Shown in pieces: positions 14,640 through 23,590 of a stretch of 64,000 nt of DNA. The DNA comes from Phil1 sp040767925 (GTDB taxonomy: Bacteria > Bacillota > Clostridia > Christensenellales > CAG-138): NCBI GenBank assembly GCA_040767925.1, contig JAXGNN010000001.1:1302001-1366000 (forward strand). Direction: 5' to 3'. The notes under the pieces are model-generated. The model worked only from the letters and a program-made list of their open reading frames with translations. It did no database searches and was not told where the DNA came from. The translations under genes and the position numbers were made by a program. The stretch's first letter is position 1; every line of letters starts with the position of its first letter.

Positions 14640-17056
14640 ATCGTGACCTCCACCCTGTATTCGCGGACCCCCTCCTCGAAGGGGACGATCTCGCCCGCGA
14701 CGCGCTTCCCGTTGGAAGAGAGGGAATACGCACCGGTCCTTTTTACAAAGATGTCGTACTGCGCGCCCCGGAAGCGCCGTTGGATGCGCGCCTCGCCGAC
14801 CTGGGAGGGCAGGCAGGGCTTTACGCGAAGCCCCTCATATTCCGGCGCGACGCCGATGAGGTGCTGCGAGGCGAACGCGAACGCCCACGCCGCGGTGCCG
14901 GTGAGCCAGCTGTTCTTCGCCTCCCCCTCCGAGCGGGAGGCGCGCCCCGCCACGGTCTGCGCGTAAACATAAGGCTCCGTGCGGCGCACGCCGCTCTCCT
15001 CTTCGAGATAGGTCGGGCAGACGCGGCGGAACAGGTCGAACGCGGCGTCCCCGTCGCCCAGAATCGTCTCCGCGATCCAGACCCACGGGTTGTTGTGGCA
15101 GAACACGCTGCCGTTCTCCTTATAGCCCGGCGGGTAGCTCGTAATCTCGCCCAGCTCTTTATGATAGCGCGTGTAGCAGGGCGAGAGCAGCTCGACGCCG
15201 TACTTTCCGACGAGCTTTTCCCTTACGCTCGCGAGCGCCGTTTTGGCTTTGCCGTCCGCGAGGCCGATGCCCGCCATGACGGCGAAGCCCTGCGGCTCGA
15301 TGTAGATCTGCCCTTCCTCGCACGCCTTCGACCCCACCTTGTTGCCGAACGCGTCGTACGCGCGCAGGAACCATTCCCCGTCCCAGCCGGCATCGAGCGC
15401 GGCGCGCTGCATAAGCCCGACTTCGCGCAAAACCTCCGCGGCCTCTTCCCCGAGGCCGCGCGTTTCGCAGAGCCGCGCGTATTCCCCGGCGTATTTCACG
15501 AACATCGCCGCGATGAAAACGCTCTCGGCGACGCCGCTCTCGAAGTTGGCGGTGGTCTGGAAGCTCTCCCCCGGCGCCGTTGAAAAGCAGTTGAGGTTGA
15601 GGCAGTCGTTCCAGTCCGCGCGGCCGATGAGGGGCAGCCCGTGCGGCCCCTTATGGGTCGCGGTGTAGCGGACGGATCTTCTCAAATGCTCCATCAGCGG
15701 CGCTTCGCTGCCGGGCCTGTTGTCGAAGGGCACGGGCGCGTCGAGGATCGCGAAGTCGCCCGTTTCCTTGATGTACGCCGCCGTGCAGGCCACGAGCCAG
15801 AGGGGGTCGTCGTTGAAGCCGCTGCCGACCTCGCCGTTGCCGCGCTTGGTCAGCGGCTGGTATTGGTGGTAGGTGCTGCCGTCCTCAAACTGGATGGCCG
15901 CGATGTCGAGTATCCTCTCCCGCGCGCGCGCGGGCACGAGGTGCACGAAGCCCAAAAGGTCCTGGCAGCCGTCCCGGAAGCCCATGCCGCGGCCGATGCC
16001 GCTCTCATAGAGGCTGGCGCTGCGGCTCATGTTGAAGGTGACCATGCACTGATACTGGTTCCAGATGTTGACGGAGCGGTCGAGCTTTTCGTCGCCCGTT
16101 TCTACGCGAAAAACGCCGAGGAGCTTATCCCAGTGCAGGCGCAGCGCGAGAAGCGCGCAATCGACGTCCGCGCCGGAGGCGAACGCCTGCGCCGTGCGCC
16201 GCTCGTCGTCCTTTCGGATGACGTTGGGGGAAACGAACTTCTCCTCCTCCGCGTTCCTGCCGTACCCGAGGCGGAAGACGAGCGTCTCCTCCCCGCCCGG
16301 CGGCAAAACGACGTCGTAGCGCAGCGCCGCGACGGGCGCGCGCCCGCACGCCATGCTCGAAAAGCTCGTTTCGGATAAGACCGCGCGCGGCTCCTTCCAG
16401 TCGCCGAAGCGGCCGAGAAACGCGTCCCGGTCGGTATCGAAGCCGGAGGGCGGGACGTTCGCGCCGAAGTAGGCGTAATGGTCGCGCCGCTCGCGGTACT
16501 CGGTCTTGTGGTAGACGCAGCCGTTTTCGTATTCGACCTCGCCCGTGTTGAGGTTCCGCTGGAAGTTCGTCATGTCGTCGAGCGCGTTCCACAAACACCA
16601 CTCGACCGCCGCATAGAGCTTCAGGCGCTTTTCCCGGTTTCCCCGGTTGACGAGCCGCACCCGATGGACTTCGCAGTTCTCCCCGAGGGGGACGAGCATC
16701 GCGACCTCGGCAAATAGGCCATCCTTCTCCGCCTCGAAGACCGTATAGCCCAGTCCGTGGCGGCAGACGGAGGAATCGAGCGCTGCGTCGCACGGGTGGA
16801 AGGCGGGGCTCCACGCCCCCTTCCCCTCTTCCTTAATATAAAGGAACCTCCCGCCCACGTCGCCCGGCACGCCGTTGTAGCGGTAGCGCACGAGGCGCTG
16901 CAGCTTCGCGTCCCGGTAGAAGCAGTATCCGCCGCCGTTGTTGGAAAGAAGCCCAAAGAACTCCTCCGAGCCCAGGTAGTTCAGCCAGGGCAGGGGCGTT
17001 TCGGGCGCGGTGATGACGTATTCGCGCTTTTCATCGTCGAAAAAGCCGTATTTCAT
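14636..17056 (-). CDS. GH94 cellobiose-type phosphorylase
   Basis: The 806-residue product is close to the length of cellobiose phosphorylases (about 810-820). Features in order: the N-terminal beta-sandwich (KYGFFDDEKREYVITAPETPLPWLNYLG), RDGCQDLLGF (361-370) of the sugar subsite, GFNDDPLWLV (413-422), and DWNDCLN (481-487), whose first Asp aligns in position with the general acid of characterised enzymes. It phosphorolyses beta-linked disaccharides to glucose 1-phosphate plus glucose, saving an ATP. Cellobiose is most likely; laminaribiose or chitobiose specificity cannot be excluded. There is no signal peptide. It lies 6 bases after GH3 and overlaps GH1. Confidence 0.9.
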   Translation of the reverse strand: MKYGFFDDEKREYVITAPETPLPWLNYLGSEEFFGLLSNNGGGYCFYRDAKLQRLVRYRYNGVPGDVGGRFLYIKEEGKGAWSPAFHPCDAALDSSVCRHGLGYTVFEAEKDGLFAEVAMLVPLGENCEVHRVRLVNRGNREKRLKLYAAVEWCLWNALDDMTNFQRNLNTGEVEYENGCVYHKTEYRERRDHYAYFGANVPPSGFDTDRDAFLGRFGDWKEPRAVLSETSFSSMACGRAPVAALRYDVVLPPGGEETLVFRLGYGRNAEEEKFVSPNVIRKDDERRTAQAFASGADVDCALLALRLHWDKLLGVFRVETGDEKLDRSVNIWNQYQCMVTFNMSRSASLYESGIGRGMGFRDGCQDLLGFVHLVPARARERILDIAAIQFEDGSTYHQYQPLTKRGNGEVGSGFNDDPLWLVACTAAYIKETGDFAILDAPVPFDNRPGSEAPLMEHLRRSVRYTATHKGPHGLPLIGRADWNDCLNLNCFSTAPGESFQTTANFESGVAESVFIAAMFVKYAGEYARLCETRGLGEEAAEVLREVGLMQRAALDAGWDGEWFLRAYDAFGNKVGSKACEEGQIYIEPQGFAVMAGIGLADGKAKTALASVREKLVGKYGVELLSPCYTRYHKELGEITSYPPGYKENGSVFCHNNPWVWIAETILGDGDAAFDLFRRVCPTYLEEESGVRRTEPYVYAQTVAGRASRSEGEAKNSWLTGTAAWAFAFASQHLIGVAPEYEGLRVKPCLPSQVGEARIQRRFRGAQYDIFVKRTGAYSLSSNGKRVAGEIVPFEEGVREYRVEVTI

Positions 17057-17062
17057 GGGGGC

Positions 17063-19336
17063 TTAACCCGCGTTCATCGCGTCGACCAGCGCGAGGAGCT
17101 GCTCGCGCGAGACCTTGCCCGCGCCGAAGCTCAAGAGCGCCCGAAGCGGCATGTATTGCAGCATCGCGAGCGCCATATCCTCCGAGATGGCGCTCCTTTC
17201 ATGTTCGCCGCGCGCCTGCTCGTCTGGGAGGAACTGCCCGAGGATCAACTTCATGTAGGGCTCCATCGCGGCCTTCGCGCGCGGGTTCGCGACGATGTCC
17301 ATGAACACGCTGTCGAGGTCGAACGTCTCCCGGATCTCTCTGGTGGAGATGACCTTCACGTCCTTCGCGAGCGCGATGTCCCTGCTCGAGCGGCCGATCT
17401 CCACGCCGTAGACCCCGCTCTCCGCGTGCCAGTCGTGAATTCGCTCGTTCCAGTAGCTGAAGGCGCGGGAATCGAGCGTGAAGCGGACGGTCTTCGTTTC
17501 CCCCGGCGCGAGGGACACCTTCTCGAAGGCGCGAAGCTCCCGAATTGGGCGTATCTCGTCCCCCGCGGCGTTTCTGATATAGAGCTGCACGGTTTCCTTG
17601 CCCGCGCGCGCGCCGACGTTCGTCACGTCCACCTCGACGGCGAGCGTTTCGGCATCCCGGATCTCCTCCGCGTTAAGGCGCAAATTCGAATAGGCGAAAC
17701 GCGTGTAGGAGAGCCCGAAGCCGAACGGGAAGAGCACATCCATCTTCTTTTTATCGTAATAGCGGTAGCCGACGAATACGCCCTCGCGGTATTCGCTGCG
17801 CTGTTTATTTCCCGGGAAATACAGATGGGAGGGGTTATCCTCGAGCTTCAAGGGGAAGGTTTCCGCCAGCCTGCCCGAGGGTTCCGCGCGGCCGAAGAGC
17901 ACGTCCGCCGCCGCGCCGCCCACCGCCTGCCCGCCGAGGTACGCCTCCACGACGGCCCTGACCTCAAAGAGCCAGGGCATCTCCACCGGGGAGCCGTTGT
18001 GCAATATGACGACGGTGTTGGGGTTGGCCTCCGCCACGGCGCGGATGAGGGAATTCTGGTTTTCCGGCATGCGCATGTGCGCGCGGTCGTATCCCTCGGA
18101 CTCGAACACGTCGGGCAAGCCCGCGAAGACGACCGCGAACTGTGCGGCTTTCGCGGCGGCGACCGCCTCCGCCTCGAGCGCGGGGTCGATCTCCTCGCCG
18201 TCGGTCCGGTAGCCTTGCGCATAGGTAATTCCCGCCGCGCCGGAGGTGGCGTCGAGGAAGCTCTCGGTTTTAAAGCAGTTGATGTGCGAGCTGCCGCCGC
18301 CCTGGAAGCGGGGCTCCCTGGCGAAGAGGCCGATGGCCGCGATCGTCGCGCCCTCGGCGAGGGGCAGTATGCCCCCCTCGTTCTTCAAGAGCACCATGCA
18401 CTCCGCGGCGAGGGCGCGCGCGAGCCGGTGCTGCGCCTCCTTGTCCCACGGGGTTTCGGGCTTCGCGTTCTCCAGATAGCGGTAGTTGATCGCGAGGACG
18501 CGCTCCGCCGTGCGGTCGACGGCGGCTTCGTCGAGCCTGCCTGAACGCACGGCCTCGACGACGAGCTTGTCGTTGACGCCGTTCGAGGCGGGCATCTCGA
18601 GGTCGAGCCCCGCGGCGACGCCCGCGACCCGGTCGCTCACGGCGCCCCAGTCGCTCATCACATACCCGTCGAAGCCCCACTCGCCGCGCAAAATATCGTT
18701 GAGGTAGAGGGGGTGTTCGGAAGCGTATATCCCGTTGACGCGGTTGTAAGAGCACATGACCGTCCAGGGCTTCGCCTTTTTTACGGCGCGCTCGAACGGC
18801 GCGAGGTAGATTTCCCGCATGGTCCGCTCGTCCACTTCCGAACTGACGGACATGCGCCGGTGCTCCTGGTTGTTGGCGGTGAAGTGCTTGATGCTCGCCC
18901 CCACGTTCCGGCTCTGAATGCCCTCGATGAGCGCCGCGGCCGCCTCGCCCGCGAGAAGGGGATCCTCGCTTAAATACTCGAAGTTGCGCCCGCACAGGGG
19001 GGAGCGCTTGATGTTGACGGCGGGGCCGAGCACCGCGCCGAGCCTCTCGTGCTGGCAGGAGTCGCCGATGGCCTCGCCGATTGTTCGGATCAGCTCCCGG
19101 TCGAACGAGGAGGCGCTCGCGCAGCCCGCCGGGAAGCACACGGCCTCTATGGAGTCGTTGACGGCGTCCTCCTTGGCCTCGTCCCGCTGCTTGCGAAGGC
19201 CGTGCGGGCCGTCGCTCATCATGACGGCGGGCACGCCGAGGCGCCCGACGGGCTTCGTGTGCCAGAAGTCGAGCCCCGAGAGCAGGGACGCCTTCTCCTC
19301 GAGCGTCATTTCCGAAACCAGCTTCTTCACGTCCAT
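17063..19336 (-). CDS. GH3 beta-glucosidase/beta-xylosidase
   Basis: The start at 19336 is preceded by TAAGGAGG; the product is 757 residues. The GH3 TIM barrel has KHFTANNQEHRR (150-161) and the nucleophile D229 in GYVMSDWGA; the second domain carries FAGLPDVFESEGYDR, with the usual acid/base Glu region; a fibronectin-III-like domain (ETVQLYIRN ... FSYWNERIHDWHAESG) closes the enzyme. A further 60-80 residue tail is present. It releases glucose or xylose from beta-oligosaccharides in the cytosol. A perfect palindrome TATTTCCCGGGAAATA lies within its codons at 17806-17821. It follows the ATPase gene by 11 bases, in the same operon. Confidence 0.92.
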   Translation of the reverse strand: MDVKKLVSEMTLEEKASLLSGLDFWHTKPVGRLGVPAVMMSDGPHGLRKQRDEAKEDAVNDSIEAVCFPAGCASASSFDRELIRTIGEAIGDSCQHERLGAVLGPAVNIKRSPLCGRNFEYLSEDPLLAGEAAAALIEGIQSRNVGASIKHFTANNQEHRRMSVSSEVDERTMREIYLAPFERAVKKAKPWTVMCSYNRVNGIYASEHPLYLNDILRGEWGFDGYVMSDWGAVSDRVAGVAAGLDLEMPASNGVNDKLVVEAVRSGRLDEAAVDRTAERVLAINYRYLENAKPETPWDKEAQHRLARALAAECMVLLKNEGGILPLAEGATIAAIGLFAREPRFQGGGSSHINCFKTESFLDATSGAAGITYAQGYRTDGEEIDPALEAEAVAAAKAAQFAVVFAGLPDVFESEGYDRAHMRMPENQNSLIRAVAEANPNTVVILHNGSPVEMPWLFEVRAVVEAYLGGQAVGGAAADVLFGRAEPSGRLAETFPLKLEDNPSHLYFPGNKQRSEYREGVFVGYRYYDKKKMDVLFPFGFGLSYTRFAYSNLRLNAEEIRDAETLAVEVDVTNVGARAGKETVQLYIRNAAGDEIRPIRELRAFEKVSLAPGETKTVRFTLDSRAFSYWNERIHDWHAESGVYGVEIGRSSRDIALAKDVKVISTREIRETFDLDSVFMDIVANPRAKAAMEPYMKLILGQFLPDEQARGEHERSAISEDMALAMLQYMPLRALLSFGAGKVSREQLLALVDAMNAG
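17806..17821. promoter_or_regulatory. Perfect Noc-binding-site palindrome inside the GH3 gene
   Basis: TATTTCCCGGGAAATA is a perfect 16-bp palindrome whose central 14 bases equal the published Noc binding consensus ATTTCCCGGGAAAT of Bacillus. It is read as Leu-Tyr-Phe-Pro-Gly-Asn-Lys with codons TAT, GGA, AAT and AAA that are uncommon in this GC-rich context, so the site appears maintained against codon preference. A Noc protein with matching specificity residues is encoded at 46896-47735. Confidence 0.7.
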
Positions 19337-19347
19337 ACGCGTCCTCC

Positions 19348-20166
19348 TTATCCAACCGTTGAAAGGTCCCACTCCTCGTGGATCTTGGGCACGTCGCTGA
19401 TGAGGCGCTTCGTATAGGCGGCCTTCGGCGCGAGGATCACCTCGTCCGCCGTGCCGCTCTCCACGAACCTGCCGCGTTCCATTATATATACCTTATCCGA
19501 GATGTAATACGCAAGCCCTATGTCGTGGGTGATGAAAATAACCGTCATCCCCGTCTCGTTGCGAAGGTTCAAAAGCATCTCGAGGATCGTCGCGCGCGAG
19601 CAGGCGTCGATCATGCTCGTGGGTTCGTCCGCGAGCAGTATGCTCGGCTTCAACAGGAAGATGCGCGCGATCATAAGTCGCTGCATCTGCCCGCCCGAGA
19701 GCTCGAACGGGTATTTGTTGGTCAGCTCCGCGAACTTCAGGTTCACGAAGCCGCACGCCTCCTCCATCATCTCAATCTTCTTCGCCCTGGGGAGGTTCCT
19801 CCCGCCGCGCAGGTTGATGCAGTCGAGCAGGACCGTGTCGATCTTGTTGAACACGTTGTAGCTCGAGAACGGGTCCTGGAAGATGGCCTGTATGCTCTTC
19901 CAATATTCACGGCGCTTCTTCTGGGTGGAAATGTCCCTCTTTTTGCCCTCGAAGTAGATTTCCCCGTCGGAAAGGCCCGTGAGGCCGAGCAGAAGCTTCG
20001 CGAGCGTGGTCTTGCCGGAGCCGGATTCGCCCACGATGGAGACCAGCTCGCCCTTCCTGAACTCGAAATCCACGTGGTCGACGGCGACGGTGCGCCTCTC
20101 GCCGAAACCGTAGATCTTCGTCACGCCCTTGCCTGAAAGGCACAGGGGCCTCATCTCCTCACTCAC
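19348..20166 (-). CDS. Oligopeptide/oligosaccharide ABC transporter ATP-binding protein (OppF/DppF-like)
   Basis: The 272-residue ATPase has Walker A GESGSGKTT (about 46-54), a Q-loop (IFQDPFSSYN), the signature LSGGQMQRLMIARIFLLKPSILLADEPTS and the switch His in FITHDIGLAYY. It is shorter than typical OppF (about 310-330), lacking much of the C-terminal cysteine-bearing oligopeptide-transporter extension. With the upstream OppD-like ATPase it would energise a heterodimeric importer. Its start overlaps the OppD-like stop by 8 bases and GH3 follows 11 bases later, so transport and hydrolysis genes are co-transcribed. The sugar-cleaving neighbours suggest beta-oligosaccharides rather than peptides. 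Confidence 0.9.
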   Translation of the reverse strand: MSEEMRPLCLSGKGVTKIYGFGERRTVAVDHVDFEFRKGELVSIVGESGSGKTTLAKLLLGLTGLSDGEIYFEGKKRDISTQKKRREYWKSIQAIFQDPFSSYNVFNKIDTVLLDCINLRGGRNLPRAKKIEMMEEACGFVNLKFAELTNKYPFELSGGQMQRLMIARIFLLKPSILLADEPTSMIDACSRATILEMLLNLRNETGMTVIFITHDIGLAYYISDKVYIMERGRFVESGTADEVILAPKAAYTKRLISDVPKIHEEWDLSTVG

Positions 20167-21166
20167 GCGCGTACACCTCCCTGAGCGCCTCCGCGCCCAA
20201 CCTGCAGCGGTAGGCGCGGCCCTCGCCGAAATCGCGCAGCGACTGCGCGTTATACCTGCATTCCGCCTCGACGAACCTGCAGCGCTCCGCGAAGCGGCAG
20301 CCCGCGGGCAGCTTCTTGAGGTTGGGCGGCGTGCCGGGGATCGCCTCGAGCCGATATTCGCGCACGCCCTCCTCCGGCACGATGATGGAGCCCATAAGCC
20401 CCTTGGAGTAGGGGTGGACGGGGTCGAACACCATCTCGCGCGCGGTGCCTTTTTCCACGATCTGCCCCGCGTACATGACCATGATGTCGTCGGTGACGTT
20501 ATAAAGCAGCGGCAGCTCGTGCGTGATGAAGATCATGGACTTGATGTAGCCCTTCTCCATCAGCTCGCGCAGCATTTTGATGACCATCTTCTGGCTCGTG
20601 ACGTCGAGCGCGCTCGAGGGTTCGTCCGCGATGAGCACCTTGGGGGAGAGGATGGTCGTCACCGCGATGACGGTCCTCTGCTTCATGCCGCCGGAGAGCT
20701 CCACGGGGTATTTTTCTAAAACCTCCGGCGGGAGGCCGAGCACGCGGAAGCGCTCCACGGCGCGCGCGTAGATTTCCTTCTTGTCGGCCCTGGGCTCGTG
20801 CGCGCGGATGACGTCCTCCACGAAGCGGATGATCTTGCGCGTGGGGTTGAGCGCGTTCATCGCCGCCTGCGGGATATACGCGATCTCGGTGCCGAGAATC
20901 TGCTTTCGAACGGCGTCCGGGTCCATGCCGGAGATGTTCCGCCCGTCGATGATGATCTCCCCGCTCGTGTAATGGAGGGGCGCGAAATAATAGCCCATGA
21001 GGCTCAGGGCGAGCGTGGACTTGCCGCAGCCCGATTCGCCCGCGATGCCCAAAGACTTCCCCTCCTCCACCCGGAGGGAAACGTCGTCCACGGCGTAGAT
21101 GTCCTCGCCGAAGCGCGTCACGTATTTCGTGGTGAGGCCGTTGACCTCAAGCATCGTTTTATCCAT
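20159..21166 (-). CDS. Oligopeptide/oligosaccharide ABC transporter ATP-binding protein (OppD/DppD-like)
   Basis: The start at 21166 is chosen because TGAGGAGG precedes it; the product has 335 residues. Walker A is GESGCGKST, the signature is LSGGMKQRTVIAVTTILSPKVLIADEPSSALD and the switch His is in FITHELPLLY. The C-terminal extension GCRFAERCRFVEAECR holds the cysteines that bind a 4Fe-4S cluster in many OppD/DppD proteins. It pairs with the following OppF-like ATPase (8-base overlap) and energises the two permeases encoded just upstream. Related Opp-type systems in Thermotoga import cello- and laminari-oligosaccharides, and the glycosidase context here suggests the same. Confidence 0.92.
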   Translation of the reverse strand: MDKTMLEVNGLTTKYVTRFGEDIYAVDDVSLRVEEGKSLGIAGESGCGKSTLALSLMGYYFAPLHYTSGEIIIDGRNISGMDPDAVRKQILGTEIAYIPQAAMNALNPTRKIIRFVEDVIRAHEPRADKKEIYARAVERFRVLGLPPEVLEKYPVELSGGMKQRTVIAVTTILSPKVLIADEPSSALDVTSQKMVIKMLRELMEKGYIKSMIFITHELPLLYNVTDDIMVMYAGQIVEKGTAREMVFDPVHPYSKGLMGSIIVPEEGVREYRLEAIPGTPPNLKKLPAGCRFAERCRFVEAECRYNAQSLRDFGEGRAYRCRLGAEALREVYARE

Positions 21167-21177
21167 ATACGGCCTCC

Positions 21178-22428
21178 TCAATCCCTTAAGGTCGGGTTGA
21201 ACACCTGATCGAGCCCCGTATTCATGAGATTGAGCGAGAAGCTGATCAGGGCGATCGTCAAGAGCACCGGGAAGTACGCCCACCACGACCCGTTGAGGTG
21301 CGCGGCGTAGAGCATCGCCCAGTTCATCATGATGCCGAGCGTGGCCTCCTCGGTGGTCTTCGAGCCGAGGCCGATCATCGAGAGCTGCGCCTCGGCGAGT
21401 ATGGCGGAGCTGATTTGCAGGATAAACGCCATCACCACGTACGAGGCGATGTAGGGCAAAATGTCGGTGAGGATAATCCGAAACAGGCTGTGGCCGGAGA
21501 TCTTCGAAAGGTTCACGTGGTCGCGGTGGCGAAGCGACATCACCTGCGAGCGCACCGCGCGCGTGGTCCAGACCCAGCTCGTCATGCCGATGACGAGCGC
21601 CACCGTGTTTGCGCCGCGCTGGTCCTGCGTGATGCTGTAGGAGATGAGAAGGAGCAGCACGAACGAGGGCACCACCGTGAACAGGTTCGTGAAGAACATG
21701 ATGATCTCGTCGCACACGCCGCCGACGTACCCCGCGAGCAGGCCGAGCGTGAGGCCGAGGAGGGTCGCGATGGCCCCCGCGATGAGGCCGATGCGGATCG
21801 ACGTGCCGCAGGCGGAGACGAGCTGCTTTAGCATGTCTCGCCCGAAATTGTCCGTGCCGAGCGGCAGGCGCTTGACGTTGGCCACGTCGTTGACGTTGAC
21901 GTAGTCCGTGTCGGTCACCTTGCGCTTTTCAACGAGCCCGCCCGTCGCCTCGTCCGTGTCGGAAACGGTGAGGGTGTCCGTCAACTTGGCGCTCTCGAGG
22001 GCCTTGCTCAGGCGGTTGTAGTAGTTGCGCAGCGCCTTGGTCATGCCCTCGGGCCGTATGGCCGGGTCGTAATGCTCCCACCAGAGGGCGAGCAGCGCGT
22101 CCGTGTCGGCGAGGTCGAGGCCCTCCGTGTCGACGCCCACGGCGGAAAACCAGTTGAGCATGGAAACGCGGTCCTCGTCCGTGAGCATCTTGTCGATGCG
22201 ATTGTCCGCGGCGTCCGGCAGCTTGATGACCTCGCTCTTCGTGTCGAGCGCGTCGTAGAGCGAAACGTAGATGCCGGGCTTCAAAAAGGAGCCGAGGCCG
22301 ATCATCTTCAGGGGGTCGCCGGGGTTGATGAGCGGGTAGATGAGCATGGTGAGCAGTATCCCGGCCATGATGACGAAGCCCACGAGGAACTTCGGGGAGC
22401 GGAACACCTGTTTGAGCGTGCTTTTCAT
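21178..22428 (-). CDS. ABC permease, DppC-like, with large extracytoplasmic insertion
   Basis: The 416-residue product is a DppC/OppC-type inner-membrane permease. The first membrane segment is at 14-33; the conserved LPLGTDNFGRDML appears only at 188-200, whereas in usual DppC it is around residue 75-80. About 115 extra residues (roughly 45-180), acidic and helical with no hydrophobic stretch, thus form an extracytoplasmic insertion. The remainder holds five membrane segments and the EAA-like coupling loop (SKISGHSLFRIILTDILPYIASYV). It should partner the DppB-like permease 16 bases upstream. The insertion may contact the binding protein or the cell wall; that is speculation. Confidence 0.9.
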   Translation of the reverse strand: MKSTLKQVFRSPKFLVGFVIMAGILLTMLIYPLINPGDPLKMIGLGSFLKPGIYVSLYDALDTKSEVIKLPDAADNRIDKMLTDEDRVSMLNWFSAVGVDTEGLDLADTDALLALWWEHYDPAIRPEGMTKALRNYYNRLSKALESAKLTDTLTVSDTDEATGGLVEKRKVTDTDYVNVNDVANVKRLPLGTDNFGRDMLKQLVSACGTSIRIGLIAGAIATLLGLTLGLLAGYVGGVCDEIIMFFTNLFTVVPSFVLLLLISYSITQDQRGANTVALVIGMTSWVWTTRAVRSQVMSLRHRDHVNLSKISGHSLFRIILTDILPYIASYVVMAFILQISSAILAEAQLSMIGLGSKTTEEATLGIMMNWAMLYAAHLNGSWWAYFPVLLTIALISFSLNLMNTGLDQVFNPTLRD

Positions 22429-22444
22429 GCGCTTCTCCCTCCCC

Positions 22445-23449
22445 TCACTCGAACTGCGCGGCCTTGACGCGCGGATCGATGAAGCCGTAGATGATGTCTA
22501 TGGCGAACGTCGCTAAAAGCACCATGACGGTGACGATCAGCGTCGTCGCCGAGAGCAGCGGGTAGTCGCTCATGCTGACCGCCGTGAGTATGGTGGAGCC
22601 GAGGCCGGGGTAGCTGAAGATGATCTCCGCCACGAGCGCCCCGCCGACCATGGTGCCGATGGAGAGCGCGAGGCCCGTCACCTGCGGCAGCATGGCGTTG
22701 CGGAACACATACCCGACGATCTTCCGGTCCTTGATGCCGAGGAAGCGGCTGTATTTGACATAATCCGCGTTGAGCTCGTAGATGGACATGGAGCGCATGC
22801 CGATCGCCTGCCCGCCGATGGCCACGATCACGATCGACCAGAACGGCAGCCGGTAATGCTCGATCACGGATTTGATGAATTTCCAGGAGAAGTTGGGGAT
22901 GAGGTCGAAGCCGTAGCCGCCCGCGGTCGGCGAGACCTTGAAATTGATGGCGAATATCACGAGCAGTGTGACCGCCATGCCGAAAGCGGGGACGCTGCTC
23001 GCGAACAGGCAGGCCGGCATGATGACCCTGTCGAAGCCTTTCCTGATATAGGCGGCGAGCGCGCCGAGGATGTTGCCGATGAGCCAGCCGACGATGATCG
23101 CCGGGAACTGGAGCCCTATGGTCCACCAGATGGCCTTGCCGATGATGTCCGAAACGGCCCTTGGATACTGGCTGAACGAGAGCCCGAAGTCGCCCCTGAG
23201 GGCGTTTTTGCAGAAGGTGACGAACTGCTGGAACACGGGTTTGTTCGTGCCGAACTTCTCCGCGTATTCCTCGTAGATATGCTTCACGGCGTTCGCGTCG
23301 GAGATGCCCTTGGCGGTCTTCGCCGTGATGGCCGCCACGGGGTCGCCCGGCAGCAGGCGCGGCAGAATGAAGTTGAGCAGCACCGCGCACACGAACGTGA
23401 TCACGAACCACATCGCCTTCTTGCCGAAGTATTTGCGATATCCTTTCAT
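22445..23449 (-). CDS. ABC permease, DppB-like
   Basis: The 334-residue product has the DppB/OppB layout: an N-terminal membrane segment (MWFVITFVCAVLLNFILPRLLPGDPV), then an extracytoplasmic stretch ending in FGLSFSQYPRAVSDIIGKAIWWTIGLQ, five further membrane segments and the cytoplasmic coupling helix ADYVKYSRFLGIKDRKIVGYVFRNAMLP. The LPGDP motif is typical. It forms the heterodimeric channel with the DppC-like protein encoded next. It lies 141 bases downstream of the binding-protein gene, and that gap contains a stem-loop, a common arrangement that keeps binding-protein mRNA in excess over permease mRNA. Confidence 0.92.
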   Translation of the reverse strand: MKGYRKYFGKKAMWFVITFVCAVLLNFILPRLLPGDPVAAITAKTAKGISDANAVKHIYEEYAEKFGTNKPVFQQFVTFCKNALRGDFGLSFSQYPRAVSDIIGKAIWWTIGLQFPAIIVGWLIGNILGALAAYIRKGFDRVIMPACLFASSVPAFGMAVTLLVIFAINFKVSPTAGGYGFDLIPNFSWKFIKSVIEHYRLPFWSIVIVAIGGQAIGMRSMSIYELNADYVKYSRFLGIKDRKIVGYVFRNAMLPQVTGLALSIGTMVGGALVAEIIFSYPGLGSTILTAVSMSDYPLLSATTLIVTVMVLLATFAIDIIYGFIDPRVKAAQFE

Positions 23450-23533
23450 GGTTTTCCCTCCCGAATCAGGTCAAAGCGCCTCCGCGGCTTCAAAATGGCT
23501 TCGCCCTTTTGGTCATTGAAGCGCTCCTTAAGA

Positions 23534-23577
23534 GAAACAGCCATGTTTCTCAGTTGTCCTTGAAACATGGCCGTTTC
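23534..23577 (-). promoter_or_regulatory. Intercistronic stem-loop between the binding-protein and permease genes
   Basis: GAAACAGCCATGTTTC (23534-23549) and GAAACATGGCCGTTTC (23562-23577) pair with a single mismatch over 16 positions around a 12-base loop. On the minus strand there is only a weak T-rich tail, so partial termination or 3'-end protection of the binding-protein transcript is more likely than full termination. Confidence 0.65.
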
Positions 23578-23590
23578 ATCGCTTCAGGGG

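Noticed and set aside
16757..18544. A 595-codon open frame antisense to the GH94 and GH3 genes, and many similar long antisense frames
   Set aside because: GC-rich third positions open antisense frames. The frame is low-complexity, rich in Arg, Ala, Val and His, with no domain, while the opposite strand encodes clear enzymes with catalytic motifs.
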